Assembly: GCA_017938215.1 (NCBI GenBank) | Contig: JAGBBZ010000024.1 | Location: 1-37,643, forward strand | Reading direction: 5' to 3' | Length of the DNA stretch: 37,643 nt | Source: Eubacterium sp. | GTDB taxonomy: Bacteria; Bacillota; Clostridia; Lachnospirales; Lachnospiraceae | Shown here: piece by piece, positions 27,588 through 34,882 of the stretch | Position numbering within the stretch: position 1 is the first letter of the stretch | Layout: each line of letters begins with the position of its first letter | Position numbers and translations under genes: made by a program | Notes under the pieces: model-generated | The model's database searches: none | Told to the model about the DNA's origin: nothing | What the model saw: the letters and a program-made list of their open reading frames with translations, nothing else

Positions 27588-28043
27588 TTAGCTTATTGTT
27601 CCGTTTTTCGTACAAGTTAAGGAGATGGTTTTTGCTTTGACCACTCCATTGTGTTTGATTTTTATTGTGCCAGTTGCTTTGTTTCCAGAATGTGAATGCT
27701 TCTCGTTGTATAACGAATAGCCAGACTTGTAAATGGAAAGCTTGGCAGATGAATCTGTACAAGTTGCGCTCACACCAGTATTTACGCTGAATGTGGCAGT
27801 AAGAGAGTATTTCCAGCACAATTCATCATTGGCATTGTAATATTTTGTAGTTTTGGTTGAAGTTTTTTGGGTTTTGGTACCGTATATGCTCTGAGGCGTA
27901 GTAATTGTTTCCACCCAATATCCGCCATTGGAATCCATTCTAGTAATGATTTGTGTATTTGTTGTAGCATAAGAAATATTGCTTGTAAAACATGTAGTAA
28001 GTAAAAATCCTAAAAGTAATAAGTATGTTAATTTTATCTTCAT
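27588..28043 (-). CDS. Small secreted protein of unknown function
   Basis: A 151-residue protein with a clear signal peptide (LTYLLLLGFLLTTCFTS; cleavage near SYA-T). The mature part is Thr/Ser/Lys-rich, predicted beta, with three cysteines (ELCWKYSL, SATCTDSS, SLTCTKNG), two of which could form a disulfide. No catalytic motif is seen. It has the general look of a small exported beta-sandwich protein. AAAGGAG lies 13 bases upstream, longer than ideal. It sits 18 bases after the HAAS-like gene in the padR operon, opposite to two other secreted-protein genes, so a related export or toxin role is possible but unproven. Confidence 0.65.
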   Translation of the reverse strand: MKIKLTYLLLLGFLLTTCFTSNISYATTNTQIITRMDSNGGYWVETITTPQSIYGTKTQKTSTKTTKYYNANDELCWKYSLTATFSVNTGVSATCTDSSAKLSIYKSGYSLYNEKHSHSGNKATGTIKIKHNGVVKAKTISLTCTKNGTIS

Positions 28044-28061
28044 CGTATATGTTATTCTCCT

Positions 28062-28493
28062 TTAATCAAATGTGTGCTCCATAATCGGAGTAGGCTCGCT
28101 GGTACTTGGAACGGCGGTGGTTTGTGGTTGCGTTTTCTTTTCTTGATACTCTAAGTAATAGCCCTTTGTGTGATTGTGGGATTCTCTTACGTAGAAAATA
28201 GAAAAGAGTACCACGGCTATCATCATGAGGACAGCAACCAGGATAATAAGCGAAGATACAAACATATTTCGCTTTTTTAGCGAAGAAGGTAAAAGGGTGG
28301 AGAAAGAATCGCGAAATTCCTTTGGTGCTCCAAATTTTTCGGTCAAGTCTGTATATGAACAGTCAGGATGAGATTCATAATAGCACAAAAGTGCATCTTG
28401 CAAATCTGAGATAAACTGCTGTTTTACTTTACGATCTCCACGATATGTCACTTTTACCTGTCGAATGTACTTTTGAATTGCCCGATTACCCAA
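28062..28493 (-). CDS. HAAS-like signalling protein with one membrane segment
   Basis: A 143-residue protein. The N-terminal region (IQKYIRQVKVTYRGDRKVKQ; YYESHPDCSYTDLTEKFGAP) matches the helical HAAS/DUF1700-type pattern known beside PadR regulators, where it is thought to pass signals between a membrane part and the regulator. One membrane segment follows (MFVSSLIILVAVLMMIAVVLF in part), then an outside Thr/Pro-rich tail. GGAGG (28502-28506) lies 8 bases before an in-frame TTG at 28493, better than the ATG at 28508, which has no ribosome site. Directly downstream of padR. Confidence 0.65.
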   Translation of the reverse strand: MGNRAIQKYIRQVKVTYRGDRKVKQQFISDLQDALLCYYESHPDCSYTDLTEKFGAPKEFRDSFSTLLPSSLKKRNMFVSSLIILVAVLMMIAVVLFSIFYVRESHNHTKGYYLEYQEKKTQPQTTAVPSTSEPTPIMEHTFD

Positions 28494-28515
28494 AGTGATG
28501 TCCTCCATAATGATA

Positions 28516-28860
28516 CTAATCCGTACGTTCCATAATCTTGTTGATGGCACTTGTGATGGAATCGTATTCTTCTTTCAACTTAGTCAGATATACGCGTCCT
28601 TCTTCTGTGATTTCGTAATATACGCGTGTTCTACGAACGCCAACTTTTACCTGCTCGCATTTTAAATGTCCGTTTTGCGTCAAACGATATAGCGTGGGGT
28701 ACATAGTTGCTTCTTTCAATTCGTAATCTCCATCGCTGAACTCTGTGAGTTCTTGAGATAACTGATATCCGTATTTTTGACCGGATTGTAGTAAAAGTAG
28801 AAGTACGAGTTCAATCGTACCATGCTTAATGTTATTTTGTTTTCGAGTTTGTTTTGCCAT
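28516..28860 (-). CDS. PadR-family transcriptional regulator
   Basis: A 114-residue winged-helix protein. HGTIELVLLLLLQSGQKYGY is the family start, with the wing region KEATMYPTLYRLTQNGHL and YYEITEEGRVYL. PadR dimers repress operons for efflux pumps or stress and often respond to small toxic molecules. The short C-terminal helix of PadR subfamily 2 is present. ATG 28860 has AAAGGTTGG upstream. It is divergent from the two export modules, so control of both its own operon and those modules is likely. Confidence 0.9.
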   Translation of the reverse strand: MAKQTRKQNNIKHGTIELVLLLLLQSGQKYGYQLSQELTEFSDGDYELKEATMYPTLYRLTQNGHLKCEQVKVGVRRTRVYYEITEEGRVYLTKLKEEYDSITSAINKIMERTD

Positions 28861-28921
28861 ATATAACCAACCTTTTAATTGTGTCGTTGTTTCCACATAA
28901 CTCGTAAGGGAGAATACTTAC

Positions 28922-28950
28922 ATAATATAAGAAAAAAATAAATTTGTCAA
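28922..28950 (-). promoter_or_regulatory. Promoter of the padR operon
   Basis: On the minus strand: TTGACA (28950-28945), 17-base spacer, TATTAT (28927-28922). Confidence 0.75.
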
Positions 28951-28969
28951 GGTAATATTTTAAAAATTC

Positions 28970-28992
28970 AATACTTTTAAATAAATAGTATT
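28970..28992. promoter_or_regulatory. Candidate PadR operator dyad
   Basis: AATACT, 11 bases, AGTATT: a perfect dyad abutting the plus-strand -35 box and 20 bases from the minus-strand -35 box. A further AATACTTA lies at 28913-28920. Assignment to PadR is by position. Confidence 0.45.
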
Positions 28993-29020
28993 TGACAAAA
29001 TACATTTGCTATGATATGAT
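28992..29020 (+). promoter_or_regulatory. Promoter of the repeat-headed export operon
   Basis: Perfect TTGACA (28992-28997), 17-base spacer, TATGAT (29015-29020). The start site would fall near 29027, about 55 bases before repeat copy 1. Confidence 0.8.
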
Positions 29021-29081
29021 TGATGGCAACAACAGGAAAAAGTAAAGCAAGGGAGAATGTCCTGGATGTTGAAATCTTGAT

Positions 29082-29209
29082 GAAAGGAGATGAAAGAATG
29101 TATCAGAAAACCAGAATGCCCGTATTCGAATCTGTTTACAGAGAATGCATTGAAAAAAGCGTTCTTTTCATATGACAGCCATTGGCGTGGCATGTCGAAA
29201 AGAACGCTT
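29082..29209 (+). repeat. 128-bp leader element, copy 1
   Basis: Identical to 32411-32538 at 127 of 128 bases. It contains AAGGAG, a 25-codon ORF (29098-29175) and a long hairpin: AAGCGTTCTTTTC (29157-29169) pairs perfectly with GAAAAGAACGCTT (29197-29209). Inside, GACA/TGTC and GCCA/TGGC pair around a six-base loop. The only difference between the copies (A at 29192, G in copy 2) is the single bulged base, so the fold is unchanged. No U-tract follows, so it is not a standard terminator. Confidence 0.9.
29098..29175 (+). CDS. 25-residue peptide ORF in leader copy 1
   Basis: ATG with AAGGAG eight bases upstream. The peptide begins MYQKTRMPVFES and ends IEKSVLFI-stop; it has one Cys and no signal sequence. 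Its codons for S-V-L-F lie in the left arm of the hairpin and the TGA falls in the fold, so ribosomes on this ORF would open the structure. That fits a leader peptide or translation-coupled switch; a signalling peptide is another option. The frame is open upstream to an ATG at 29023, but that lies at or before the transcript start. Family unknown. Confidence 0.45.
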   Translation: MYQKTRMPVFESVYRECIEKSVLFI

Positions 29210-29269
29210 ATCACAGTGCACTAATAGAATATCATAAAATTAAAATAGATTCAAGAAAGGAATAAAATC

Positions 29270-29623
29270 ATGAAAAAAATTGTAAGTACAGCATTAGCAT
29301 TAGCTTTAGTAGCAACAACTGCAGTGACAGCAAGCGCTGCATCCATCAATGGAGGAGCATTGGATTATACAGGAGGTCAAACTTCTGATGTAGTATATTC
29401 TAGCATTTCAGATGCGAAAACGAATTATGTGGGAACAACGGATGATGGTCAGTATTATAATGTGAAAGCAATTGTAAAAGTTGGCGGTAACACGTACACA
29501 ACTGGTTTCAAACAGGGGAAAGCGTATATTCAAAAATCCAGAAAATGGTATGCCAATGAGAAATCTCGTTATGATTACCAGTTGCGTTATACCGGGTATT
29601 CAAACTGGGGTGGAAATGCCTAA
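29270..29623 (+). CDS. Lactococcin 972-like secreted bacteriocin candidate
   Basis: A 117-residue protein with a signal peptide (IVSTALALALVATTAVTASA, cleavage near ASA-A) and a mature part of about 93 residues without cysteines. Mature start INGGALDYTGG, then VVYSSISDAKTNY, and a late WYANEKSRYDYQ segment follow the general order of the lactococcin 972 family (Gly-Gly near the N-terminus, a VYSxYxD-like strand, aromatic-rich end). The match is weak alone. The two genes downstream look like the export or immunity pair of that bacteriocin group, which makes the call stronger. GAAAGGA lies before ATG. Confidence 0.6.
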   Translation: MKKIVSTALALALVATTAVTASAASINGGALDYTGGQTSDVVYSSISDAKTNYVGTTDDGQYYNVKAIVKVGGNTYTTGFKQGKAYIQKSRKWYANEKSRYDYQLRYTGYSNWGGNA

Positions 29624-29647
29624 TATAGAATAAAATATTTTTGGTTG

Positions 29648-29670
29648 TGCTGCCACATGATGTGGCAGCA
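29648..29670 (+). other. Perfect hairpin between bacteriocin-like gene and transporter genes
   Basis: TGCTGCCACA and TGTGGCAGCA form a perfect 10-bp stem around TGA, with no U-tract. It could shield the 3' end of the upstream message or reduce read-through, giving more secreted protein than transporter. Confidence 0.7.
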
Positions 29671-29694
29671 TGTCAAAATACGGGGAGACGAGAC

Positions 29695-31716
29695 ATGAAA
29701 AAGATATATACATTTTTTTTGTTGGGACAATTGTTGCTTTATTCCATTATTTTTAGTAAGTCTTTGTATGAAGTATATGGCTTGAATCATATCGGAGATA
29801 CGTCACTGTTTGGGTACAAAATTGAGGAGATGACACCTGATGTCATGTCAGAGTTATATGACAATCTGATAAAAGAAAAAGCGGATGTGCAAATTATTAA
29901 AATGCCGATTTCAAAAGAGCGCCCAGAGATTACCAACTATGAAATCTATCATACCAATATAGCTTCCGTATTTCGGTTTGTTGGTCTTTCGGATAACCAA
30001 TATCAATATTACGATTTACAAAAAGAGGATTTTGTTGATGGAACCGGTGTATTTTACACCAGTCTTTCTGAAAAAACGGTGCAGAATATATGTAATAAGA
30101 TCGGAATTGAAGTTACAAAGTATGAGGAAGACTCCTATACTTCGATAAAGACAATATTACTTGCAAATGGTGTGGATTTGCTTATTTTACTAATTGTTAC
30201 ATTCGGTGTAATTGTTGTTTATGTAATTTCCAGAAATAAAGAAAATGCAGTAAAAATACTGTTGGGGTATTCGGGGAAAAAGATTGTAGGAGCAAGAGCG
30301 AAGGAAACTGCTTTTATTGAACTGATTTCTGGTGGATTGGTATGGTTGGGAAATATCATATATTACGGAATACAAGGAAAATGGAGCTTGTTTTTTGGGG
30401 CGTCGATGTTGATGTTTTTGGCTATTATGGCAGGTGTAAATGTACTTCTCATATTCCTGACTAGTAAGCTTTTGAATCGAACCAATGTCGTATCGGCGAT
30501 TAAAAATAAAATGTATTCACCTGTGCTAGATCATGTGATACAGGGAGTGAAAATTGTTCTATGTATAATTGTCTCCGTGTCGATTTCAGGAATGCTGAAT
30601 TATCAACAAAAAATAGCCGATGTGGAAGAGCAGATGGGACGATACAAAGAACTCAATGATTTTTATTGTTCCTATGGATATAATTCGGATGAGTATGACA
30701 AATTATCCGGTGATGATGCACGGTATTTGGAAACTGCGCAAAAGGTGAAGGAAATGTATCAACAGAACCAAGAAACCGCTTATGTGATGCAGGATTGTGT
30801 TCTTACAGCTATTTCGGAGGGGACGGGAATGTCAGAAGAAGATTTTTATGGAATGTCCCGCGAAGAGTTGTTTGCATCTTATGTTAACAATTATGTTATT
30901 GTAAACAGAAAATATTTGGAGGAATACATATCAGTAGAAATTACTTCCGGTAAAATCGATGATGCGGGTTATACGATTTTAGTTCCCGAAAGATATCGAA
31001 GTGTCGAAGAGGATGTTAGAGAACAGTATCGTCTTGTAATTGAAGAAAAAGTGCTGGCGGACAACTATTATGGAAAAAAAGAAAATATTACAATCGATAA
31101 CGAAGATATTAATCTTGTATACATAAAAGATGATTATTCCGTACGTCTGTTGAGTGACTTGCAATATGATTCCATTATGGATATGGAGATTAAAAGCCCA
31201 ATAATTATACTTGATACAGGGGAATTTGCATCAAGTATGTATATGGATATGTTATCGAACTGTCAAATGGCTTTTCGTTTAGGAGACCGAGAAGAATTTT
31301 CGGCTATGATTCATAAGATGGGACTGGAAAAAATCTTTTCGGCAAGAACGATGATGGCACCATTTATGGAAACAATCAGTGGTTACCAATTCGTGATGCA
31401 ACAGAGTAGCTTATTTGTTGTTCTGTTTACTATCACATTGCTCTTTATCATATATATATCCAACCATATTCATTTGAGTGTCAACGCTAAGCAATATGGT
31501 GTGAGATATGAAATGGGGCATAGTAACACTAAAATTCTTTGTGCGGACATTTTAGTTTCCGGCATGTTATGTCTTGTGGGAATCGTCTTTGTAATAGTAA
31601 AGATGGATATTAGGGCTTACGTGGTTTTTGTGGGAATTGATTTTGTAACTCTTTGGGTGTTGTACCGAATTCGTGTGGTGGAGCAAATATATAAAATATT
31701 AAATGGAGGATGTTAG
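29695..31716 (+). CDS. DUF1430-like bacteriocin-associated integral membrane protein
   Basis: A 673-residue membrane protein. One N-terminal segment (TFFLLGQLLLYSIIFS) is followed by SLYEVYGLNHIGD, an outside region, then membrane segments near 170-190 and 215-270, a large second outside domain (about 310-560), and three or four segments at the end. Length, topology and the N-terminal pattern fit the bacteriocin-associated, putative immunity membrane proteins found with lactococcin 972 genes. GGGGAG lies about eight bases before ATG 29695; the longer frame covers the hairpin. Its TAG is one base before the ATG of the ATPase, so they are coupled. Confidence 0.75.
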   Translation: MKKIYTFFLLGQLLLYSIIFSKSLYEVYGLNHIGDTSLFGYKIEEMTPDVMSELYDNLIKEKADVQIIKMPISKERPEITNYEIYHTNIASVFRFVGLSDNQYQYYDLQKEDFVDGTGVFYTSLSEKTVQNICNKIGIEVTKYEEDSYTSIKTILLANGVDLLILLIVTFGVIVVYVISRNKENAVKILLGYSGKKIVGARAKETAFIELISGGLVWLGNIIYYGIQGKWSLFFGASMLMFLAIMAGVNVLLIFLTSKLLNRTNVVSAIKNKMYSPVLDHVIQGVKIVLCIIVSVSISGMLNYQQKIADVEEQMGRYKELNDFYCSYGYNSDEYDKLSGDDARYLETAQKVKEMYQQNQETAYVMQDCVLTAISEGTGMSEEDFYGMSREELFASYVNNYVIVNRKYLEEYISVEITSGKIDDAGYTILVPERYRSVEEDVREQYRLVIEEKVLADNYYGKKENITIDNEDINLVYIKDDYSVRLLSDLQYDSIMDMEIKSPIIILDTGEFASSMYMDMLSNCQMAFRLGDREEFSAMIHKMGLEKIFSARTMMAPFMETISGYQFVMQQSSLFVVLFTITLLFIIYISNHIHLSVNAKQYGVRYEMGHSNTKILCADILVSGMLCLVGIVFVIVKMDIRAYVVFVGIDFVTLWVLYRIRVVEQIYKILNGGC

Positions 31717-31717
31717 G

Positions 31718-32356
31718 ATGGATTGTGTAATAAAAGTGCAGAATCTTTCGAAAAGTTTTAAGGATAAAATCGTATTGGAAAATCTCGAGTTCCAGATTGA
31801 GAAAGGAGAAATGGTTGCAATTACGGGAAAAAGTGGTAGAGGCAAATCTACACTTCTCAATATTTTGGGGCTGATTTCTGAGAAAAGTGCTGGCGATATG
31901 TGGCTCTTCGAACACAAAAATGTGAAGGCTCATTCACGGCAAGCAATGATGTTGCGGAGAGATAAAATTGGATATTTATTTCAAAACTACGGCTTGGTGG
32001 AGGAGGAAACAGTACTTTGGAATCTGAAGCTGGCATTGGAATACAAAAAGTTGAAAGCATCTGAAAAGAAAAAGAAAATTTCCAAAGCGTTGTCGTATGT
32101 GGGGTTAGGTGGATTTGAAAATCACTGCGTATACAAGTTGAGCGGAGGAGAGCAGCAGAGAGTGGCTATGGCAAGAATACTATTACAGGACTGTGAACTG
32201 ATATTGGCAGATGAGCCCACTGGTTCTCTAGATATCGAAAATCGTGATGTGGTTATGAATATCCTTTCTGAAATGAAAAAAAGGGGGAAGACAATTGTTA
32301 TTGTAACACATGATTCATATGTGGCAGAGCAATGTGATCGTATCATTGATTTATAA
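31718..32356 (+). CDS. Lactococcin 972-type bacteriocin export ABC ATPase
   Basis: A 212-residue ATPase. Walker A GKSGRGKST (the usual Ser-Gly is Arg-Gly here), Q-loop YLFQNYGLVEEETV, signature LSGGEQQRVAMARI, Walker B LILADEPTGSLD, H-loop VTHD. The segments FQNYGLVEEETVLWNLKLAL and YKKLKASEKKKKI are close to the ATPases of the lactococcin 972 export group. GGAGG eight bases before ATG 31718 decides the start. It would pair with the membrane protein just upstream for export or self-protection. Confidence 0.85.
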   Translation: MDCVIKVQNLSKSFKDKIVLENLEFQIEKGEMVAITGKSGRGKSTLLNILGLISEKSAGDMWLFEHKNVKAHSRQAMMLRRDKIGYLFQNYGLVEEETVLWNLKLALEYKKLKASEKKKKISKALSYVGLGGFENHCVYKLSGGEQQRVAMARILLQDCELILADEPTGSLDIENRDVVMNILSEMKKRGKTIVIVTHDSYVAEQCDRIIDL

Positions 32357-32410
32357 GTCCTTCATTCGATAAGGGAGAGTCCCTTGCGTGTGTAATTTCG
32401 ATAGATATAA

Positions 32411-32538
32411 GAAAGGAGATGAAAGAATGTATCAGAAAACCAGAATGCCCGTATTCGAATCTGTTTACAGAGAATGCATTGAAAAAAGCGTTCTTTTCAT
32501 ATGACAGCCATTGGCGTGGCGTGTCGAAAAGAACGCTT
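32411..32538 (+). repeat. 128-bp leader element, copy 2
   Basis: Second copy of the 29082-29209 element, differing at one base (G at 32521). It sits 54 bases after the ATPase stop and ahead of a different secreted-protein gene. A small AAGGGA-GAG-TCCCTT hairpin lies upstream at 32371-32385; the matching place before copy 1 has a diverged AAGGGAGAATGTCCT. No separate promoter is evident, so it is probably transcribed from 28992. Confidence 0.9.
32427..32504 (+). CDS. 25-residue peptide ORF in leader copy 2
   Basis: Same peptide as in copy 1, residue for residue, with the same AAGGAG spacing and the stop in the same place of the hairpin. Exact keeping of peptide, ribosome site and fold in two places argues for a shared function or a very recent duplication. 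Confidence 0.45.
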   Translation: MYQKTRMPVFESVYRECIEKSVLFI

Positions 32539-32627
32539 GAGAAAAAACTCAAGGTAAGTATAGCATTGGGTGAGAGGTAATGCAAGGATAAAAGAATGTA
32601 TATAGTACATAAAGGAGATTTTTAATT

Positions 32628-33197
32628 ATGAAAAAGAAAATATTAATGAAATTGAGTGCAACTATGGTGGCTATGGCGATTGTAGTAGGAAGCATGTCAG
32701 CTAATTCAATCACTGCATCGGCAGCAGTGGAAGACTATTATACTAGCGATAAGGAGAGCGTTTCTACACCAGATGGTAACAACCATAAGTTGTATAGTTA
32801 CACAGAAAACCAGACATATGGTAAACTGTCAGGAAAATCGCGAAAAGTAAAATTTTATGTATACGCAAAATATGTGGGAAATACAAAAGTAGAAAGTATT
32901 AAATGTAGTTGGAAAATTGGTGCTAAGATGAGAAGTAGCGCAACGGTTACGGCTACTGTTGGTGTTACTGGAAATTCGTATACTGCCTCGGCATCATCAA
33001 GTTCTACATGGCAAAATGTAACAACAGAAGAAAAATACTGGTTACATACATCAGGTACCAAAGTTTCATATGAAGATTCGAATTTTGTAATCTCTCCGGA
33101 TTGCGATTTATCTGGCTTTAACGATTGGGTAACCACAACTGCAACTGTGAAACTAAAAGGATATGCGAAGAAAGCAAGTATTTCAAGTACAACCTAA
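32628..33197 (+). CDS. Secreted protein of unknown family, module 2
   Basis: A 189-residue protein with a signal peptide (cleavage near SITASA-A) and a mature part of about 156 residues, beta-rich with many Ser/Thr (TVTATVGVTGNSYTASASSS), two cysteines (IKCSWKI, PDCDLSG) and a basic tail (LKGYAKKASISSTT). No known catalytic motif. Its place matches that of the bacteriocin-like gene in module 1: after the 128-bp element, before a hairpin, ahead of ABC transporter genes. AAAGGAG precedes ATG. A secreted toxin or bacteriocin is an inference from that parallel. Confidence 0.7.
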   Translation: MKKKILMKLSATMVAMAIVVGSMSANSITASAAVEDYYTSDKESVSTPDGNNHKLYSYTENQTYGKLSGKSRKVKFYVYAKYVGNTKVESIKCSWKIGAKMRSSATVTATVGVTGNSYTASASSSSTWQNVTTEEKYWLHTSGTKVSYEDSNFVISPDCDLSGFNDWVTTTATVKLKGYAKKASISSTT

Positions 33198-33215
33198 TGA
33201 GGATTCACTATGTTA

Positions 33216-33247
33216 TGCGGTCGCTGAAGTTTTAGTCGGCGACCGCA
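33216..33247 (+). other. Near-perfect hairpin after the module 2 secreted gene
   Basis: TGCGGTCGCTGA pairs with TCGGCGACCGCA (one T-G pair) around an 8-base loop, with no U-tract after it (ATAAAAAC follows). Same position and style as 29648-29670 in module 1, but unrelated sequence. Confidence 0.7.
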
Positions 33248-33296
33248 ATAAAAACAAAAAAATAGATTTGGTGTAAATTACAGAATGGAGAGTATT

Positions 33297-34256
33297 ATGT
33301 CAGTAAAAAAAGGTCTTATTGTTTTGGGTGTTTTTATGATGTTAGTAACTGGGTGTGGCGAAGAAAAAAAGGCTTCAGATGTAAGAGTAAAGCCCACTGA
33401 TGATGCACAAAGAGATAAAAAGGTAGAATACTGTGATGATGTGCTGGTATCTGAAGATGAAAAAATTATTTATAATATATATGCTCAAAAGCTAGGAGTA
33501 TATGATGAAAAGAAGAATAGTTGGCAATCCATTCATAAGAACGAAAATGAATTTGCATATAAAACAATAGGTGAAAATGATATGTTTACAGTGGGAAATT
33601 CTAACTACAATTATTTTGCTGTTATGCAAAGAGAAAAAGATGGGTTGCATAAAAAGATGGAGATTCCTCGAAAGGATTCAGCAATGCCGCTAGGGGAATA
33701 TGAGGGAGAATATTATTTTTTGTATAATGTAGATGACCTTAGCGAAAAGCTAGAGCGTAAAATCGTTAAATGGAATCAGGAAGACAATCAATTTGTAGAT
33801 ATCTTAAAATTAGAAGATAAATTAGTGGCAAGTGGTGTAATTGTTAAAGATAAGATTTATTATGCCGAATACCAAACTAAGTTAGATTCGTACCAGTTAT
33901 ATGAATATAATATAAAGAAGAAGAGCAACAAGATAGTGAGGGAGGATTTGCCTACAGACTATCTATATAATTTGGATGAATCTCTTATATGGAATGATGG
34001 AAAAGGGAATATCTATAGTTTTCGTGGTCAACTGTATTCTTTGGGAAAACAGGAATCGGAAGTTGATTATAATTCAGAGTATGGCTTGTTTTTTCAAACA
34101 TACGCTGATAAGTCTAAGGTTCTTGTTTGCGACGTGTGGGATGCAAAGAGTGGAGAAAAAAAGAAAACAGTAGAGCAATTCATAGGATATGACATAGAAG
34201 ACGACGAGTTGAAGTTATATTGTAATTACGGGGTTGAGAAAATTGGATTAAAATAA
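33297..34256 (+). CDS. Lipoprotein of module 2
   Basis: A 319-residue protein with a type II signal peptide (VLGVFMMLVTGC; lipid-bearing Cys at about residue 20). The mature part is acidic-basic mixed and shows repeating strand patterns (IIYNIYAQKLGVYDEKKNSW; YYFLYNVDD; NIYSFRGQLYSLGK), suggestive of a propeller-like fold. The gene is AT-rich. GGAG six bases upstream supports ATG 33297. Between a secreted protein and its ABC genes, it could be an immunity lipoprotein or an accessory binding protein. Confidence 0.7.
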   Translation: MSVKKGLIVLGVFMMLVTGCGEEKKASDVRVKPTDDAQRDKKVEYCDDVLVSEDEKIIYNIYAQKLGVYDEKKNSWQSIHKNENEFAYKTIGENDMFTVGNSNYNYFAVMQREKDGLHKKMEIPRKDSAMPLGEYEGEYYFLYNVDDLSEKLERKIVKWNQEDNQFVDILKLEDKLVASGVIVKDKIYYAEYQTKLDSYQLYEYNIKKKSNKIVREDLPTDYLYNLDESLIWNDGKGNIYSFRGQLYSLGKQESEVDYNSEYGLFFQTYADKSKVLVCDVWDAKSGEKKKTVEQFIGYDIEDDELKLYCNYGVEKIGLK

Positions 34257-34279
34257 ATTGGAAAGGAGTGGAGATAGAA

Positions 34280-34882
34280 ATGCTGAGTTTTAACAATGTA
34301 ACATATCAGATTTCTAATAAGTGTATACTAAAGGATTTTAATTATAGATTTGATACTGGCGTGTACATCTTACAAGGGGAAAGTGGAATTGGAAAAACCA
34401 CATTATTGAATCTGTCATGCGGATATCTATTGCCGGATGCAGGTACGATTGAACGAAAGAGGAACAGTCGTATTTCTTATATGTTTCAAGAAGATATGTT
34501 ATTTCATAATTTGACAGTAAGAGAAAATATGAATATAAAGTGTAATGCTGTTGATATGAATGATGATGTAAGAGAGGGGAAAATTGAGCAATACTGCAGT
34601 AATTTCAAAATAAGTGATAAAATGGATTGCTTGGTTAGTAGTCTTTCAGGCGGAGAGAAAAAAAGGGTTCAGTTAGCGATGTTAGCAATGGATGATTGTG
34701 AGATTTGGCTTTTGGACGAACCAATTGCTAATTTGGATTCAGAGAATTGCGCATTGATTATGGATTATTTATTTTCATTAAATAGTAAATTAATTTTGAT
34801 TGTAAGTCATCAATTTATCGAGAAGAATAATCAAAAGTTTACACTATTAGAAATGAAGGATGGAGGAATTAATGAAAAGTAG
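34280..34882 (+). CDS. ABC transporter ATP-binding protein, module 2
   Basis: A 200-residue ATPase of the MacB/LolD-like kind. Walker A GESGIGKTT, Q-loop YMFQEDMLFHNLTV, signature LSGGEKKRVQLA, Walker B IWLLDEPIANLD, H-loop VSHQ. It is only loosely like the module 1 ATPase, so the modules were not made by simple duplication. AAGGAG and GGAG lie before ATG 34280. It overlaps the permease gene by 11 bases. Confidence 0.9.
   Translation: MLSFNNVTYQISNKCILKDFNYRFDTGVYILQGESGIGKTTLLNLSCGYLLPDAGTIERKRNSRISYMFQEDMLFHNLTVRENMNIKCNAVDMNDDVREGKIEQYCSNFKISDKMDCLVSSLSGGEKKRVQLAMLAMDDCEIWLLDEPIANLDSENCALIMDYLFSLNSKLILIVSHQFIEKNNQKFTLLEMKDGGINEK

Noticed and set aside
29157-29209. Integron attC-like site in the repeat hairpin.
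   Set aside because: Core site words are in the wrong orientation, no integrase is seen, and the arms pair almost perfectly, unlike attC sites.
28960-29214. Minus-strand ORF across repeat copy 1, with a similar one (32343-32585) across copy 2.
   Set aside because: The shared residues only mirror the 128-bp repeat; the plus-strand ORF has the good ribosome site and lies downstream of a plus-strand promoter.
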